Under the pieces are notes generated by a model, which saw only the letters and a list, made by a program, of their open reading frames with translations, made no database searches and was not told the DNA's origin. From assembly GCF_000313755.1 (NCBI RefSeq), contig NZ_AMZB01000093.1, positions 1 through 64,000 on the forward strand: a DNA stretch of 64,000 bases, in the 5' to 3' direction. How positions within the stretch are numbered: position 1 is the stretch's first letter; each line of letters starts with the position of its first letter. The translations under genes were made by a program, and so were the position numbers. This stretch comes from Pseudomonas nitroreducens TX1 (GTDB lineage: Bacteria > Pseudomonadota > Gammaproteobacteria > Pseudomonadales > Pseudomonadaceae). Below are positions 36,065-45,946 of this stretch, piece after piece.

Positions 36065-36970
36065 TTGAACAAGCGACTACTGGTAACAGGGCTTTCCGGT
36101 TTCGTGGGCTCCCGGCTGCGGGCGTCGCTGGGGCCGCAATGGCAGTTGATGGAGCTGCCGCGCCTGGATCTGACCGAGCCTGGGGCTTTCGATGGGTACC
36201 TGCGCAATGATGTGCCGGATGCCGTGATCCACCTGGCTGGCCAGACGTTCGTACCGCAGGCGTTTCGCGATCCCGCCGGGACCTTGCAGGTGAATCTGAT
36301 CGGGACGCTGAACCTGCTCGAATCACTCAAGCGATGCGGCTTTTCCGGAGCCTTTCTCTACGTCAGCTCCGGCGATGTATACGGGCAGGTGAGCGAGGAT
36401 CAGTTGCCCATTACCGAAGTGCAGTTGCCCAGGCCCCGCAATCCTTATGGAGTGAGCAAACTATCGGCAGAGTTGCTGTGTCAGCAGTGGAGCTTCACCG
36501 AACCTTGGCGCATGATGGTGGCACGCCCGTTCAACCACGTGGGCGCGGGCCAGAAGGCCGATTTCGTGATACCGGCGGTTGCAAGACAGCTCGCGCGTAT
36601 CCGTCATGGATTACAGGATGCGTATATCGAGGTGGGAGACATCGACGTCACCCGCGATTTCCTCGATGTACGGGACGTTTTGGCGGCCTACTTCGCATTG
36701 CTCGACAACGGGCGCTCGGGGGAGGTGTACAACGTATGCTCGGGCCAGGAGTATCGCCTTCGCGATCTGATCGGCCAGATGGCCTCGCTGGCCGGGGTTG
36801 ATCTGGAGATACGCCAGGACCCGCAACGGATGCGCAAGGCCGAGCAGAGGCGTGTGCGCGGCAGCAGCGCCAAACTGCAGAGTGAGACCGGCTGGAAACC
36901 GGCTTACGCAATGGAACAGATCCTGCTGGATGTATTGGCGGACTGGAATGTCCGCGCATTGCAGGAGTGA
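36065..36970 (+). CDS. rmd: GDP-6-deoxy-D-lyxo-4-hexulose reductase (GDP-D-rhamnose synthase)
   Basis: A 301-residue short-chain dehydrogenase/reductase. It has the NAD(P) motif TGLSGFVGS at the N-terminus, YVSSGDVYG, and the catalytic NPYGVSKLSAE (Tyr-X3-Lys). ARPFNHVGAGQK and GDIDVTRDFLDVRDVLAAY are typical of Rmd. It reduces GDP-4-keto-6-deoxy-D-mannose (the Gmd product) to GDP-D-rhamnose, the precursor of the A-band rhamnan. The start is a TTG at 36065, with GAGAGA upstream; the sequence then matches the family's usual N-terminus. It precedes gmd by about 200 bp in the order known from P. aeruginosa. Confidence 0.93.
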   Translation: MNKRLLVTGLSGFVGSRLRASLGPQWQLMELPRLDLTEPGAFDGYLRNDVPDAVIHLAGQTFVPQAFRDPAGTLQVNLIGTLNLLESLKRCGFSGAFLYVSSGDVYGQVSEDQLPITEVQLPRPRNPYGVSKLSAELLCQQWSFTEPWRMMVARPFNHVGAGQKADFVIPAVARQLARIRHGLQDAYIEVGDIDVTRDFLDVRDVLAAYFALLDNGRSGEVYNVCSGQEYRLRDLIGQMASLAGVDLEIRQDPQRMRKAEQRRVRGSSAKLQSETGWKPAYAMEQILLDVLADWNVRALQE

Positions 36971-37065
36971 CGGCGGCGGCTGGCTGTTGGCCGCCCATGA
37001 CGGCAAGACCTGTTGCCGCTTCAAGACCCCGCCATGCCTGCCAAGGGGAATGGGGTACCAGGTAA

Positions 37066-38145
<1,080 letters not shown>

Positions 38146-38148
38146 TGC

Positions 38149-39585
38149 ATGCTCGTCCCTGTCATCCTTTCCGGTGGAGCCGGCACCCGGCTGTGGCCGG
38201 TCTCCCGTGAAGGCCAGCCCAAGCCGTTCATGGCGATGCCCGACGGCCAGTCGCTGCTGAGCAAGACCTACTGGCGCGCGGCAAGTTTGCTGGGGGCGGA
38301 AGGACACATCGTCACGGTGACCAACCGTGACTACTACTTCCAGAGCAAGGATCACTTCCAGTCGGCCAAGCTGCGCCAGCGCGGCCATTTCATCCTTGAG
38401 CCCGCCGGCCGCAACACGGCGCCCGCCATCGCGGTCGCCGCACTGGCGCTGAGGGCGTTGCACGGCGATGACGTGACCATGGTGGTGATGCCGGCGGACC
38501 ATCTGATTCGCGATGTCGAGACCTTCGGTCGTTGCGTCGAGCATGCCGTGGAGCTGGCCGAGGCAGGGCACCTGGTGACCTTCGGTGTCGTGCCCAACGC
38601 GCCGGAAACCGGTTTCGGCTACATCGAGATGGGCGATGCCCTGGACAGCAAGGGCGGCAGCCGCGTGAAGCGCTTCGTCGAGAAACCCGACCTGGCGACC
38701 GCCAAGGGCTTCCTGCAGGCCGGCACCTTCCTGTGGAACTCGGGGATGTTCTGCTTCACCGTCGGCACCTTCATCAGTGAGCTGGAGAAGCACGCGCCCC
38801 AGATGCTCGAACTGGCTATTGGTTGCCAGATGGCCAGCCAGCCGGTCGACTTCGGCAATCTGGTCCAGCAGGAACTGCCTTCGGAGCACTTCTGTGCGCT
38901 GGAGGACATCTCCATCGATTATGCGCTGATGGAACGCTCCGACCGCGTTGCCGTGATCCCTGCCGCGTTCGACTGGAGCGATATCGGCTCCTGGACCGCG
39001 ATGAGCGCGCTGGTGGAGGCCGATGCCGACAACAACCGGGCGACGGGCAATGCCATCTTCGTCGACAGCAAGAACAATTACGTGCAGAGCGAAGACCGTC
39101 TCATCGCCACCGTCGGGGTGGAGGGGCTGATCGTGGTGGAGACGGCGGACGCGATTCTAGTCGCCAACGCCGAGCGCGCGCAGGATGTTCGCAAGGTGGT
39201 CAAGCAACTGAAGGACACCGAGAACGAGGCCTACCGCCTTCACCGTACCGTCAGCCGCCCGTGGGGAACCTACACCGTTCTTGAGGAAGGCCCGCGCTTC
39301 AAGATCAAGCGCATCGTGGTCAAGGCCGGTGCTGCCCTGTCGCTGCAGATGCACCACCATCGCAGCGAGCATTGGGTCGTGGTGCAGGGCATGGCCAAGG
39401 TCACCAACGGCGAGTCGGTGCGCCTGGTGAACAGCAACGAGTCCACCTATATCCCCGCCGGCCACCGTCATCGCCTGGAGAACCCGGGCGTGATCGACCT
39501 GGTGATGATCGAGGTGCAGAGCGGCGAATACCTGGGTGAGGACGATATCGTCCGCTTCGAGGATATCTACGGCAGGATCGTCTGA
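38149..39585 (+). CDS. wbpW: mannose-1-phosphate guanylyltransferase / mannose-6-phosphate isomerase
   Basis: A 478-residue type II bifunctional enzyme that makes GDP-D-mannose. The N-terminal nucleotidyltransferase has LSGGAGTRLWPVSREGQPKPF (residues 7-27), EPAGRNTAPA and FVEKPD. The C-terminal cupin phosphomannose isomerase has SRPWGTYTVLEEG, then LQMHHHRSEHWVVVQG and YIPAGHRHRLENPG. It supplies Gmd. Its TGA overlaps the ATG of wzm (TGATG), coupling precursor supply to export. Confidence 0.94.
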   Translation: MLVPVILSGGAGTRLWPVSREGQPKPFMAMPDGQSLLSKTYWRAASLLGAEGHIVTVTNRDYYFQSKDHFQSAKLRQRGHFILEPAGRNTAPAIAVAALALRALHGDDVTMVVMPADHLIRDVETFGRCVEHAVELAEAGHLVTFGVVPNAPETGFGYIEMGDALDSKGGSRVKRFVEKPDLATAKGFLQAGTFLWNSGMFCFTVGTFISELEKHAPQMLELAIGCQMASQPVDFGNLVQQELPSEHFCALEDISIDYALMERSDRVAVIPAAFDWSDIGSWTAMSALVEADADNNRATGNAIFVDSKNNYVQSEDRLIATVGVEGLIVVETADAILVANAERAQDVRKVVKQLKDTENEAYRLHRTVSRPWGTYTVLEEGPRFKIKRIVVKAGAALSLQMHHHRSEHWVVVQGMAKVTNGESVRLVNSNESTYIPAGHRHRLENPGVIDLVMIEVQSGEYLGEDDIVRFEDIYGRIV

Positions 39586-40382
39586 TGTCGCTGAGCAGTC
39601 TGAAAGGCGCCTGGCAGTACCGCGGCTTCATCGCGGGCAGCGTGCGGCGGGAGTTCGAGTCGCGTTATCGCGGCTCGTTGCTGGGGGCGGCCTGGACCGT
39701 CCTCAATCCCCTGGCGATGATCCTGGTGTATACCGTGATCTTTTCCGAAGTGATGCGTGCGCGGCTGCCGGGCGTGGACGACAAAATGGCCTACAGCGTG
39801 TTCCTGTGCGCCGGCCTGCTGACCTGGGGCTTGTTTTCGGAGGTGGTCAGCCGCTGCCTGAACATGTTCCTGGAGAACGCCAATCTGCTGAAGAAGCTGA
39901 GCTTCCCGCGTCTGTGCCTGCCGGTGGTCAGCGTCTGCAACGCGTTGCTGAATTTCGCCATCATTTTCGCCTTGTTCATTGGCTTCCTGCTCATCACCGG
40001 GCGCCTGCCCGGCGTTGCGTTGCTGGCGTTCCCGTTGTTGCTGGCGCTGCAACTGATGTTCGCCGTCGGCCTGGGGATGCTGGTCGGTGTGCTCAATGTG
40101 TTCTTCCGCGATGTCGGGCAGTTGTTCGGCATCCTCCTGCAGTTCTGGTTCTGGCTGACGCCCATCGTCTATCCGCTGACCATCCTGCCTGAATCCATCG
40201 GCCGGCTGGTGCAGCTAAATCCGTTGACCGGCCTGATGCAGGCCTACCAGAACCTGTTTCTCCATGGCCAGTGGCCGCAGTGGCCGCAACTGCTGCCGGT
40301 AATGGTTTCCGGTGCGCTGCTGTGCCTGTTGGCCATGGCGTTGTACCGCGCTCGCGCGGGCGAAATGGTGGACGAACTCTGA
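39585..40382 (+). CDS. wzm: ABC transporter permease for D-rhamnan export
   Basis: A 265-residue ABC-2 permease with six membrane segments. It shows SRYRGSLLGAAWTVLNPLAMILVYTVIFSEVM at the N-terminus and the family's FFRDVGQLFGILLQFWFWLTPIVYP near residue 180. With Wzt it exports undecaprenyl-pyrophosphate-linked rhamnan across the inner membrane. Its start overlaps wbpW by one base, and its stop overlaps the wzt start. Confidence 0.94.
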   Translation: MSLSSLKGAWQYRGFIAGSVRREFESRYRGSLLGAAWTVLNPLAMILVYTVIFSEVMRARLPGVDDKMAYSVFLCAGLLTWGLFSEVVSRCLNMFLENANLLKKLSFPRLCLPVVSVCNALLNFAIIFALFIGFLLITGRLPGVALLAFPLLLALQLMFAVGLGMLVGVLNVFFRDVGQLFGILLQFWFWLTPIVYPLTILPESIGRLVQLNPLTGLMQAYQNLFLHGQWPQWPQLLPVMVSGALLCLLAMALYRARAGEMVDEL

Positions 40383-41644
40383 TGGGCCATATCCGCATTC
40401 AACAGCTGGGCAAGGCCTATCGTCAGTATCCCAAGCGCTGGTCGCGCCTGATCGAGTGGATCGTTCCCGGCGGCAAGCCGCGGCACCACAAGCACTGGGT
40501 GCTGCAGAACATTTCGCTGGAAATCGAGCCGGGCGAGGCGGTCGGCATCGTTGGCTCCAACGGCGCGGGCAAGAGCACCCTGCTCAAGATCATCACCGGT
40601 ACCACCCAACCCACCAGCGGCACCTGCGAGGTGGGCGGCACGGTATCGGCCCTGCTCGAGTTGGGCATGGGCTTTCACCCGGAGTTCACCGGTCGGCAGA
40701 ACGTCTACATGGCCGCCCAACTGCTCGGACTGCAGCGTGGCGAGATCGACGCGCTGTTCCCGCAGATCGAGGCCTTCGCCGAAATCGGCGACGCCATCGA
40801 CCAGCCGGTGCGCACCTACTCCAGTGGCATGCAGATGCGCCTGGCGTTCAGCGTGGCCACCGCCCGGCGCCCGGATGTGCTGATCATCGACGAGGCGCTG
40901 TCGGTCGGTGACTCCTACTTCCAGCACAAGAGTTTCGAGCGCATCCGCAGCTTCCGTCGCGCCGGTACCACGCTGCTGATCGTTTCCCACGACCGTTTCT
41001 CCATTCAGTCCATCTGCGATCGCGCGGTGTTGCTGGAGTTCGGCCAGGTGGCCATGCAGGGTGACCCGGAAATGGTCATGGACTACTACCACGCGCGGAT
41101 GGGCGAGGGGCTCAACCACCTTGTGCGCCAGGAAATGCTAGCCAACGGCAAGGCCCGGACCATCTCCGGCACGGGCGAGGCGGAAATCGAGTCGGTACGT
41201 CTGCTGGACGCCGGCGGCAAGGACATCGATCTGGTCGAAGTCGGCCACGACGTGGTGCTGGAGGTGGGCGTGCGCGTCTGCCAGGACGTCGACCGCCTGG
41301 TGCTTGGTTTCATGCTCAAGGATCGGCTCGGACAGGCGATGTATGGCATCAACTCGCACCGCCTCAAGCAGGTGCAGAAGGGCCTTAAGACCGGGGACCG
41401 ACTGGTCTATCGCTACGCCTTCCCCATGCGCCTGGGGGCTGGCAACTATTCGGTGTCGCTGAGTCTTTCACGGCTCGACTCGCACCTGGATGGCAACTAC
41501 GAATGGCGCGACTGCGCGATGATTTTCCATGTGGTCAACAGCACCCGCGAAAACTTCATCGGCTACTCCTGGCTGGATGCGCGCGCCAGCATCGAGCACT
41601 TCCCCAGCGGTTCCCTGGTCCAACGCAGTGGAGAGCACTCCTGA
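40382..41644 (+). CDS. wzt: ABC transporter ATPase with C-terminal polysaccharide-binding domain
   Basis: A 420-residue exporter ATPase. The Walker A is GSNGAGKSTLL, the signature YSSGMQMRLAFS, Walker B DVLIIDEALSVGD and the H-loop IVSHDR. After about residue 240 a C-terminal domain follows (about 180 residues) with beta-strand-rich sequence such as LVLGFMLKDRLGQAMYGINSHRL. In O9a and related systems this domain recognises the non-reducing end of the finished chain. Its presence here fits termination by modification before export. Start and stop overlap the neighbouring genes. Confidence 0.94.
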   Translation: MGHIRIQQLGKAYRQYPKRWSRLIEWIVPGGKPRHHKHWVLQNISLEIEPGEAVGIVGSNGAGKSTLLKIITGTTQPTSGTCEVGGTVSALLELGMGFHPEFTGRQNVYMAAQLLGLQRGEIDALFPQIEAFAEIGDAIDQPVRTYSSGMQMRLAFSVATARRPDVLIIDEALSVGDSYFQHKSFERIRSFRRAGTTLLIVSHDRFSIQSICDRAVLLEFGQVAMQGDPEMVMDYYHARMGEGLNHLVRQEMLANGKARTISGTGEAEIESVRLLDAGGKDIDLVEVGHDVVLEVGVRVCQDVDRLVLGFMLKDRLGQAMYGINSHRLKQVQKGLKTGDRLVYRYAFPMRLGAGNYSVSLSLSRLDSHLDGNYEWRDCAMIFHVVNSTRENFIGYSWLDARASIEHFPSGSLVQRSGEHS

Positions 41645-43017
41645 TGCGCCTGCTCGTCGAATGCACCTACGTCTTCGAACATCCCCACGTGAATTCCGGC
41701 ATCCAGCGCGTGGTGCGCAATGTCATTCGCCACCTTGAAGACGCCGAGGGCGGGACCGAATGCATTCCGGTGGCCTTCATCAACGGGCGCATGCACCGGG
41801 TACTGCACCTGGCGCCGTTGTCGACCAAGGAACTGCCCTGGCACAGTCGCATGAAAATCGCCCTGGAACAGTGGCGCAACGACTACTGGGTCCGGCATGC
41901 CAGCCTGGAGCGGCGCTGGCCGATGAGCAGCTCCCACAACGCCCGGCGCGTGCTCTACGTGCTGTGCAAGCTGGCCAGCCTGGGGATCACCCTGCCGCTG
42001 CGCTTCGCAATGTTCGCCTCGCGCAATCACATCGTGCCTGAGCGCCTGGAGCCGCTGGAGGTCCAGCCTGGCGACCAGTTGCTGCTGCTCGACTCTTCCT
42101 GGCATGCCGATTTCTTTCCGGTGGCAGAAAAGCTGAAGGCTGAAGGGGTCGGCTTGATCTCGGTGATCTACGATCTGATTCCCTGCACACACCCGCAGTT
42201 CTGCGATGCCGGGCTGGTGAAGGTGTTCGACCGGTGGTTCGACTGGATCGTCGAAATGGCGGATGGCTTCATCTGTATCTCCACCACCATCCGCGACCAA
42301 GTGCGTGCCGAGATCGTCCGCCGGCGTGGGGAGGAAGTTGCCCGCGGCTTGTGGTTCGAACACTTCTATCTGGGCTCGGAACTGGACCTGGTGCACGATG
42401 CCTCGAGCCTGGATGGCAAGTTGGTGCAGATGTTCGATGCGGGCGCGCCGGTCTACCTGATGGTCAGCACCATCGAGCCGCGCAAGAACCACGCCTACCT
42501 GCTCGATGCTTTCGAGCGCCTGTGGGCGCAGGGCTCGCCGGCGCGACTGTGCATCATCGGTCGCTATGGCTGGAAGTGCGAAGACCTGATGGATCGCATC
42601 CGACGCCACAAGGAACTCGACAAGCGCCTGTTCATGTTCAACCGCCTCAATGATCGGGGCTTGGAATACGCTTACGCCCATGCCCGCTCGCTGGTCTTCC
42701 CGTCCTACGTCGAGGGCTTCGGCTTGCCGCTGGTTGAAGCCATGCAGCGAGGCTTGCCTGTGATGGCCAGCGACATTCCGGTGTTCCGCGAAGTCGGAGG
42801 CGACTTCGTTGCCTACTTCGATCTGCAACGGCCCGAAAGCCTGGCTGAGCTGGTGCAGGCGTTCGAAGGCAGCGGCCGCTTCCCGGCAAGCCGGGCCGCC
42901 GCCGATTGGAGCTGGCTGACCTGGCGCGATGCCAGCCGGCAATTGGTCAGCCGCGTGCTGGCTGCCCTGACGCTGCGCAAGCTGCCCCAGCCACAGCCTG
43001 AAGTCGAAGTGAGTTAG
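41644..43017 (+). CDS. wbpX: rhamnosyltransferase WbpX
   Basis: A 457-residue GT-B glycosyltransferase of family GT4: N-terminal TYVFEHPHVNSGIQRVVRNVI and SVIYDLIPCTHPQFCD; C-terminal MVSTIEPRKNHAYLLDAF, FPSYVEGFGLPLVEAMQRGLPVMASDIPVFREV (EX7E donor site). In P. aeruginosa WbpX, WbpY and WbpZ build D-rhamnan in the cytoplasm; WbpX adds alternating-linkage rhamnose. The start overlaps the wzt stop. Confidence 0.9.
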   Translation: MRLLVECTYVFEHPHVNSGIQRVVRNVIRHLEDAEGGTECIPVAFINGRMHRVLHLAPLSTKELPWHSRMKIALEQWRNDYWVRHASLERRWPMSSSHNARRVLYVLCKLASLGITLPLRFAMFASRNHIVPERLEPLEVQPGDQLLLLDSSWHADFFPVAEKLKAEGVGLISVIYDLIPCTHPQFCDAGLVKVFDRWFDWIVEMADGFICISTTIRDQVRAEIVRRRGEEVARGLWFEHFYLGSELDLVHDASSLDGKLVQMFDAGAPVYLMVSTIEPRKNHAYLLDAFERLWAQGSPARLCIIGRYGWKCEDLMDRIRRHKELDKRLFMFNRLNDRGLEYAYAHARSLVFPSYVEGFGLPLVEAMQRGLPVMASDIPVFREVGGDFVAYFDLQRPESLAELVQAFEGSGRFPASRAAADWSWLTWRDASRQLVSRVLAALTLRKLPQPQPEVEVS

Positions 43018-43018
43018 C

Positions 43019-44152
43019 GTGCACGTTGCGCTGAACGCCCGCATCCTCCAGGCGCCGCGGACCGGCATCGGCCAGTACGTGTCCGCATTGACTCGGGCGC
43101 TACAGCAGCAGGCGGAGGTCAGCTTGCAGCTGTTTCTCGGCCGTCAGTGGGCGGTCGATCTGCCTCCTGCCCCCATGCCTGGATATTCGCGCCGCTCCGC
43201 GCTGGCCAAGCGAGTGCCTGGTGCCTACCGCATTCGCCGCTGGCTGGAACAGGGCAGCTTTGACCGCGGACTGCGCCAGCGAGCGGTCGACTTGTACCAC
43301 GAGCCCAGCCTGTGGCCGTTGGAGTTTGACGGGCCCATGGTCATGACACTCCACGACTTGACGCATGTGCACTACCCGCACACCCAGCCCGCCGATCGCC
43401 TGGCCGAGATCGAACGCCATGTCGGCCGCGGCGTCGAGCGCGCGCAGGTCGTGCTGGCGGATTCCGAACATGTCGCCGGAGAGATCCGCCGCCATTTCGC
43501 CCTGGCCGATGACAGGGTCGTTGTGGCGCCCCTGGGATATGCAGAGCGCTTTCGCCCTCGTTCGGAAGCAGAGCTGGCGAGCATGCTGGCGTCGTTTGGA
43601 TTGTCGGCGGGACAGTATCTGATCTGCGTCGGCACGCTGGAGCCGCGCAAGAACCTTCAGCTGGCGCTGCGGGCCCATGCCCAGCTGCCCGCGGCGCTGC
43701 GGTCGCGCCTGCCTTTGGTGATAGTTGGAATGCCAGGCTGGCACAACGAAGGCCTCGATGAGACGCTGGATACAGCGGTAAAAGGGGGCTGGGCGAAAGT
43801 ACTGGGCTACCAGAGCGACGACGTTCTGGCGGAGTTGCTGGCCGGGGCGAAGGCCCTGCTTTTCCCTTCGCTGTACGAAGGCTTCGGCCTGCCTGTGCTG
43901 GAAGGGATGGCCAGTGGTGTGCCGGTACTACTGACGCGTACCTCCTCGCTGCCGGAAGTGGCGGGGGAGGCTGGCATCTATGTCGATGCCCATGATCCGC
44001 AGGAGATGTGTTCCGCCCTGCAGGAACTGGTGGACGACTCTTCTCTCGGGCAACGCTGCCGGGTGCTGGGGCTGGAAAGAGCCCGGGACTTCAGCTGGGA
44101 GCGATGCGCCCGCATAACCAGCGAAGCCTACCGAAAGGCTGTGGGAGGCTGA
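43019..44152 (+). CDS. wbpY: rhamnosyltransferase WbpY
   Basis: A 377-residue GT4 enzyme. It shows RTGIGQYVSALTRALQ near the N-terminus, LYHEPSLWPLEFDGPMVMTLHDLTHVHYP, ICVGTLEPRKNLQLALRAH, and FPSLYEGFGLPVLEGMASGVPVLLTRTSSLPEV (EX7E). The start is GTG at 43019, one base after the wbpX stop. In P. aeruginosa it adds alpha-1,3-linked D-rhamnose early in the chain. The TGA is followed directly by the ATG of wbpZ. Confidence 0.9.
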   Translation: MHVALNARILQAPRTGIGQYVSALTRALQQQAEVSLQLFLGRQWAVDLPPAPMPGYSRRSALAKRVPGAYRIRRWLEQGSFDRGLRQRAVDLYHEPSLWPLEFDGPMVMTLHDLTHVHYPHTQPADRLAEIERHVGRGVERAQVVLADSEHVAGEIRRHFALADDRVVVAPLGYAERFRPRSEAELASMLASFGLSAGQYLICVGTLEPRKNLQLALRAHAQLPAALRSRLPLVIVGMPGWHNEGLDETLDTAVKGGWAKVLGYQSDDVLAELLAGAKALLFPSLYEGFGLPVLEGMASGVPVLLTRTSSLPEVAGEAGIYVDAHDPQEMCSALQELVDDSSLGQRCRVLGLERARDFSWERCARITSEAYRKAVGG

Positions 44153-45310
44153 ATGCGCGTACTGCACTTCTTCAAGACCTATCTGCCCGACTCCGTGGGG
44201 GGTATCGAGCAGGTGATCAACCAGCTCTGCCGGACCGGGCAGCATCACGGCATCGAGCACCAGGTACTCACCCTGAGTTCGAACCCCGAACCGGCCGAAC
44301 TGATGGTTGATGGGCATCGCGTCTACCGTGCGCGCCTCGACCTGCAACTGGCCTCCACAGGCTTTTCCTATAGCGTCGTGCCGCAGTTCCGCCGGCTGGC
44401 GGCAGAAGCGGACATCATCAATTTCCACTTTCCCTGGCCGTTCATGGATGTGGTGCACCTGCTCGCGGGCCTCGACAAGCCGGCGGTGGTGACTTACCAC
44501 TCGGATATCGTTCGCCAGCGGCATCTCTTAAAACTGTACCGGCCGCTGATGCACCGCTTCCTCGACAGCGTGGACCGTATTGTTGTGGCATCGCCCAACT
44601 ACCTGGGCTCCAGCGAGACCCTGCGCCGCTACCAGCACAAGGCAGAAGTCATTCCCTACGGACTGGACAAGCAGGCGTACCCGGTTCCTTCAGAGGAGTG
44701 CGCGGCGCGCTGGCGACGCGAGGTAGGGGAACAGTTCTTCCTGTTCGTCGGTGTTATGCGCTACTACAAGGGGCTGCACATCCTGCTGGAAGCGGTGCAG
44801 GGCACCGGCTACCCGGTCGTGATAGTCGGCGCCGGCCCGCTGGAGCAACAGTTGAAAGACCAGGCTGCCACACTGGGCGTCGAGTCCCATGTGCGCTTCG
44901 TCGGGCGGGTGAGCGAGGAGGACAAGGTAGCCCTGCTGCAGTTGTCGCGGGCGATCGTGTTCCCCTCGCACCTGCGCTCGGAAGCCTTCGGCATTTCCCT
45001 GCTGGAAGGTGCCATGTATGGCAAGCCGATGATCTCCAGCGAGATCGGCACCGGTACCAGTTTCATCAATGCCAATGGACTCACCGGCCTGGTGGTGCCT
45101 CCCAGCGATCCCCTGGCGTTCCGTCAGGCGATGAAATGGTGTTGGGATAATCCCGAGCAGGCGGCAGAAATGGGGCGGCAGGCAGAAGCTCGCTATCAGG
45201 AGCTGTTCACGGCGGATGCCATGGGGCGCGTCTGGGCAGATCTGTATCGCAATCTGCTGGACGAGAGAGCAGAGAAGGAGGGGTTGTTGCCCGAGGGCCG
45301 CTCTGGCTGA
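44153..45310 (+). CDS. wbpZ: rhamnosyltransferase WbpZ (first D-rhamnose transfer)
   Basis: A 385-residue GT4 enzyme. It has PDSVGGIEQVINQLCR near the N-terminus, YHSDIVRQRHLLKLYRPLM, FLFVGVMRYYKGLHILLEAV, and FPSHLRSEAFGISLLEGAMYGKPMISSEIGTGTSFIN. In P. aeruginosa WbpZ adds the first D-rhamnose to the lipid-linked primer. It is the last gene of the cluster. The initiating sugar-phosphate transferase (WbpL) is not in this window, as in P. aeruginosa, where it sits in the O-antigen locus. Confidence 0.9.
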   Translation: MRVLHFFKTYLPDSVGGIEQVINQLCRTGQHHGIEHQVLTLSSNPEPAELMVDGHRVYRARLDLQLASTGFSYSVVPQFRRLAAEADIINFHFPWPFMDVVHLLAGLDKPAVVTYHSDIVRQRHLLKLYRPLMHRFLDSVDRIVVASPNYLGSSETLRRYQHKAEVIPYGLDKQAYPVPSEECAARWRREVGEQFFLFVGVMRYYKGLHILLEAVQGTGYPVVIVGAGPLEQQLKDQAATLGVESHVRFVGRVSEEDKVALLQLSRAIVFPSHLRSEAFGISLLEGAMYGKPMISSEIGTGTSFINANGLTGLVVPPSDPLAFRQAMKWCWDNPEQAAEMGRQAEARYQELFTADAMGRVWADLYRNLLDERAEKEGLLPEGRSG

Positions 45311-45316
45311 GCGGCC
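45296..45316 (+). terminator. hairpin at the end of the D-rhamnan operon
   Basis: GGCCGCTC (45296-45303) pairs perfectly with GAGCGGCC (45309-45316) across a 5-base loop and spans the wbpZ stop codon. No T tract follows, so it may stabilise the 3' end or act with Rho. Intrinsic termination is not clearly shown. Confidence 0.5.
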
Positions 45317-45382
45317 GGGGCAACGAACTTACCAGTACAGTTAGGGCGAGCCTGGAGATAGGGGCTCAGTTGTACCGTTAAA

Positions 45383-45589
45383 TCAGCGCCAGAACGGCTT
45401 GTTCAGTTCGGCGTAACGCTGGGCTTCGCTGATGCCGGCGTCGGCCAGCAGGCGGGAGTCCAGACGGGCCAGCTGACGGCGGCTTTCCATGCGGCGCTGC
45501 CACAGGCGGACGGTGCCGACGAGGCCACGGTGGGCGCTGGAGGTGCTACGGGTAGTGCTCAGAGCTGCGGAACCGAGGGTACGTTCCAT
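45383..45589 (-). CDS. DUF1127 small basic protein
   Basis: A 68-residue protein with the DUF1127 pattern VRLWQRRMESRRQLARLDSRLLADAGISEAQRYAELNKPFWR, closely matching the copy at 22259 over its last 40 residues. The N-terminal third is Ser/Thr-rich and differs. The ATG at 45589 has AGAAGG nine bases upstream; the ATG at 45598 abuts that site and is unlikely. It is convergent with wbpZ and preceded by a long gap carrying several TACAGTT/AACTGTA motifs. PAO1 also has a small hypothetical gene between wbpZ and the CoA-transferase. Confidence 0.83.
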   Translation of the reverse strand: MERTLGSAALSTTRSTSSAHRGLVGTVRLWQRRMESRRQLARLDSRLLADAGISEAQRYAELNKPFWR

Positions 45590-45903
45590 GGTGGTCATCC
45601 TTCTCGCTTGTGGCGAGTAGTCAGTTGCTGAATGGATTGAGCATATGATCTGACTTTTTGGTCAGGGATGACAGGTACAGTTGAGCTGTATTGTGGCTAC
45701 TCACCCGATTGTAATTTTGAACTGTAATGGTGTTTTTTGGGGCGAACTGTACCGTTGCGCTCCATTCTGGTGCGCAATTGATAGGCGTCTGAGGTATTTC
45801 GAGGGTGTCGGCCAGGGTGGCGGCGGGGAGAGCTGAACAGTTGGAGCGGGATAAAAATCTGTTCAGGAGTGTTTTTACGTGGTTTTTTTTCGGCTGTAAA
45901 CCC
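45590..45903. promoter_or_regulatory. low-GC upstream region with repeated AACTGTA/TACAGTT motifs
   Basis: About 310 bp with no credible gene. It holds TACAGTT at 45676-45682, where TACAG and CTGTA (45686-45690) form a small inverted repeat, then AACTGTA at 45720-45726 and 45745-45751, the last two 25 bp apart. The third extends to ACTGTACCGT, the motif also found upstream of the other DUF1127 gene. Related sequences flank the gene downstream (TACAGTT 45336-45342; TTGTACCGTT 45370-45379). This looks like an operator array for an unidentified regulator. Confidence 0.45.
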
Positions 45904-45935
45904 TTGCGGGCCATTCATTGCTGAATGACCCGCAA
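45904..45935 (-). terminator. hairpin downstream of the CoA-transferase
   Basis: TTGCGGGCCATTCA (45904-45917) pairs with TGAATGACCCGCAA (45922-45935), a 14-bp stem with one mismatch, 11 bp beyond the CoA-transferase stop. On the minus strand there is no immediate T run; a T-rich tract on the plus strand (45883-45893) lies on the far side. It is probably a terminator or 3'-end stabiliser. Confidence 0.6.
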
Positions 45936-45946
45936 AAGGCTCCGGA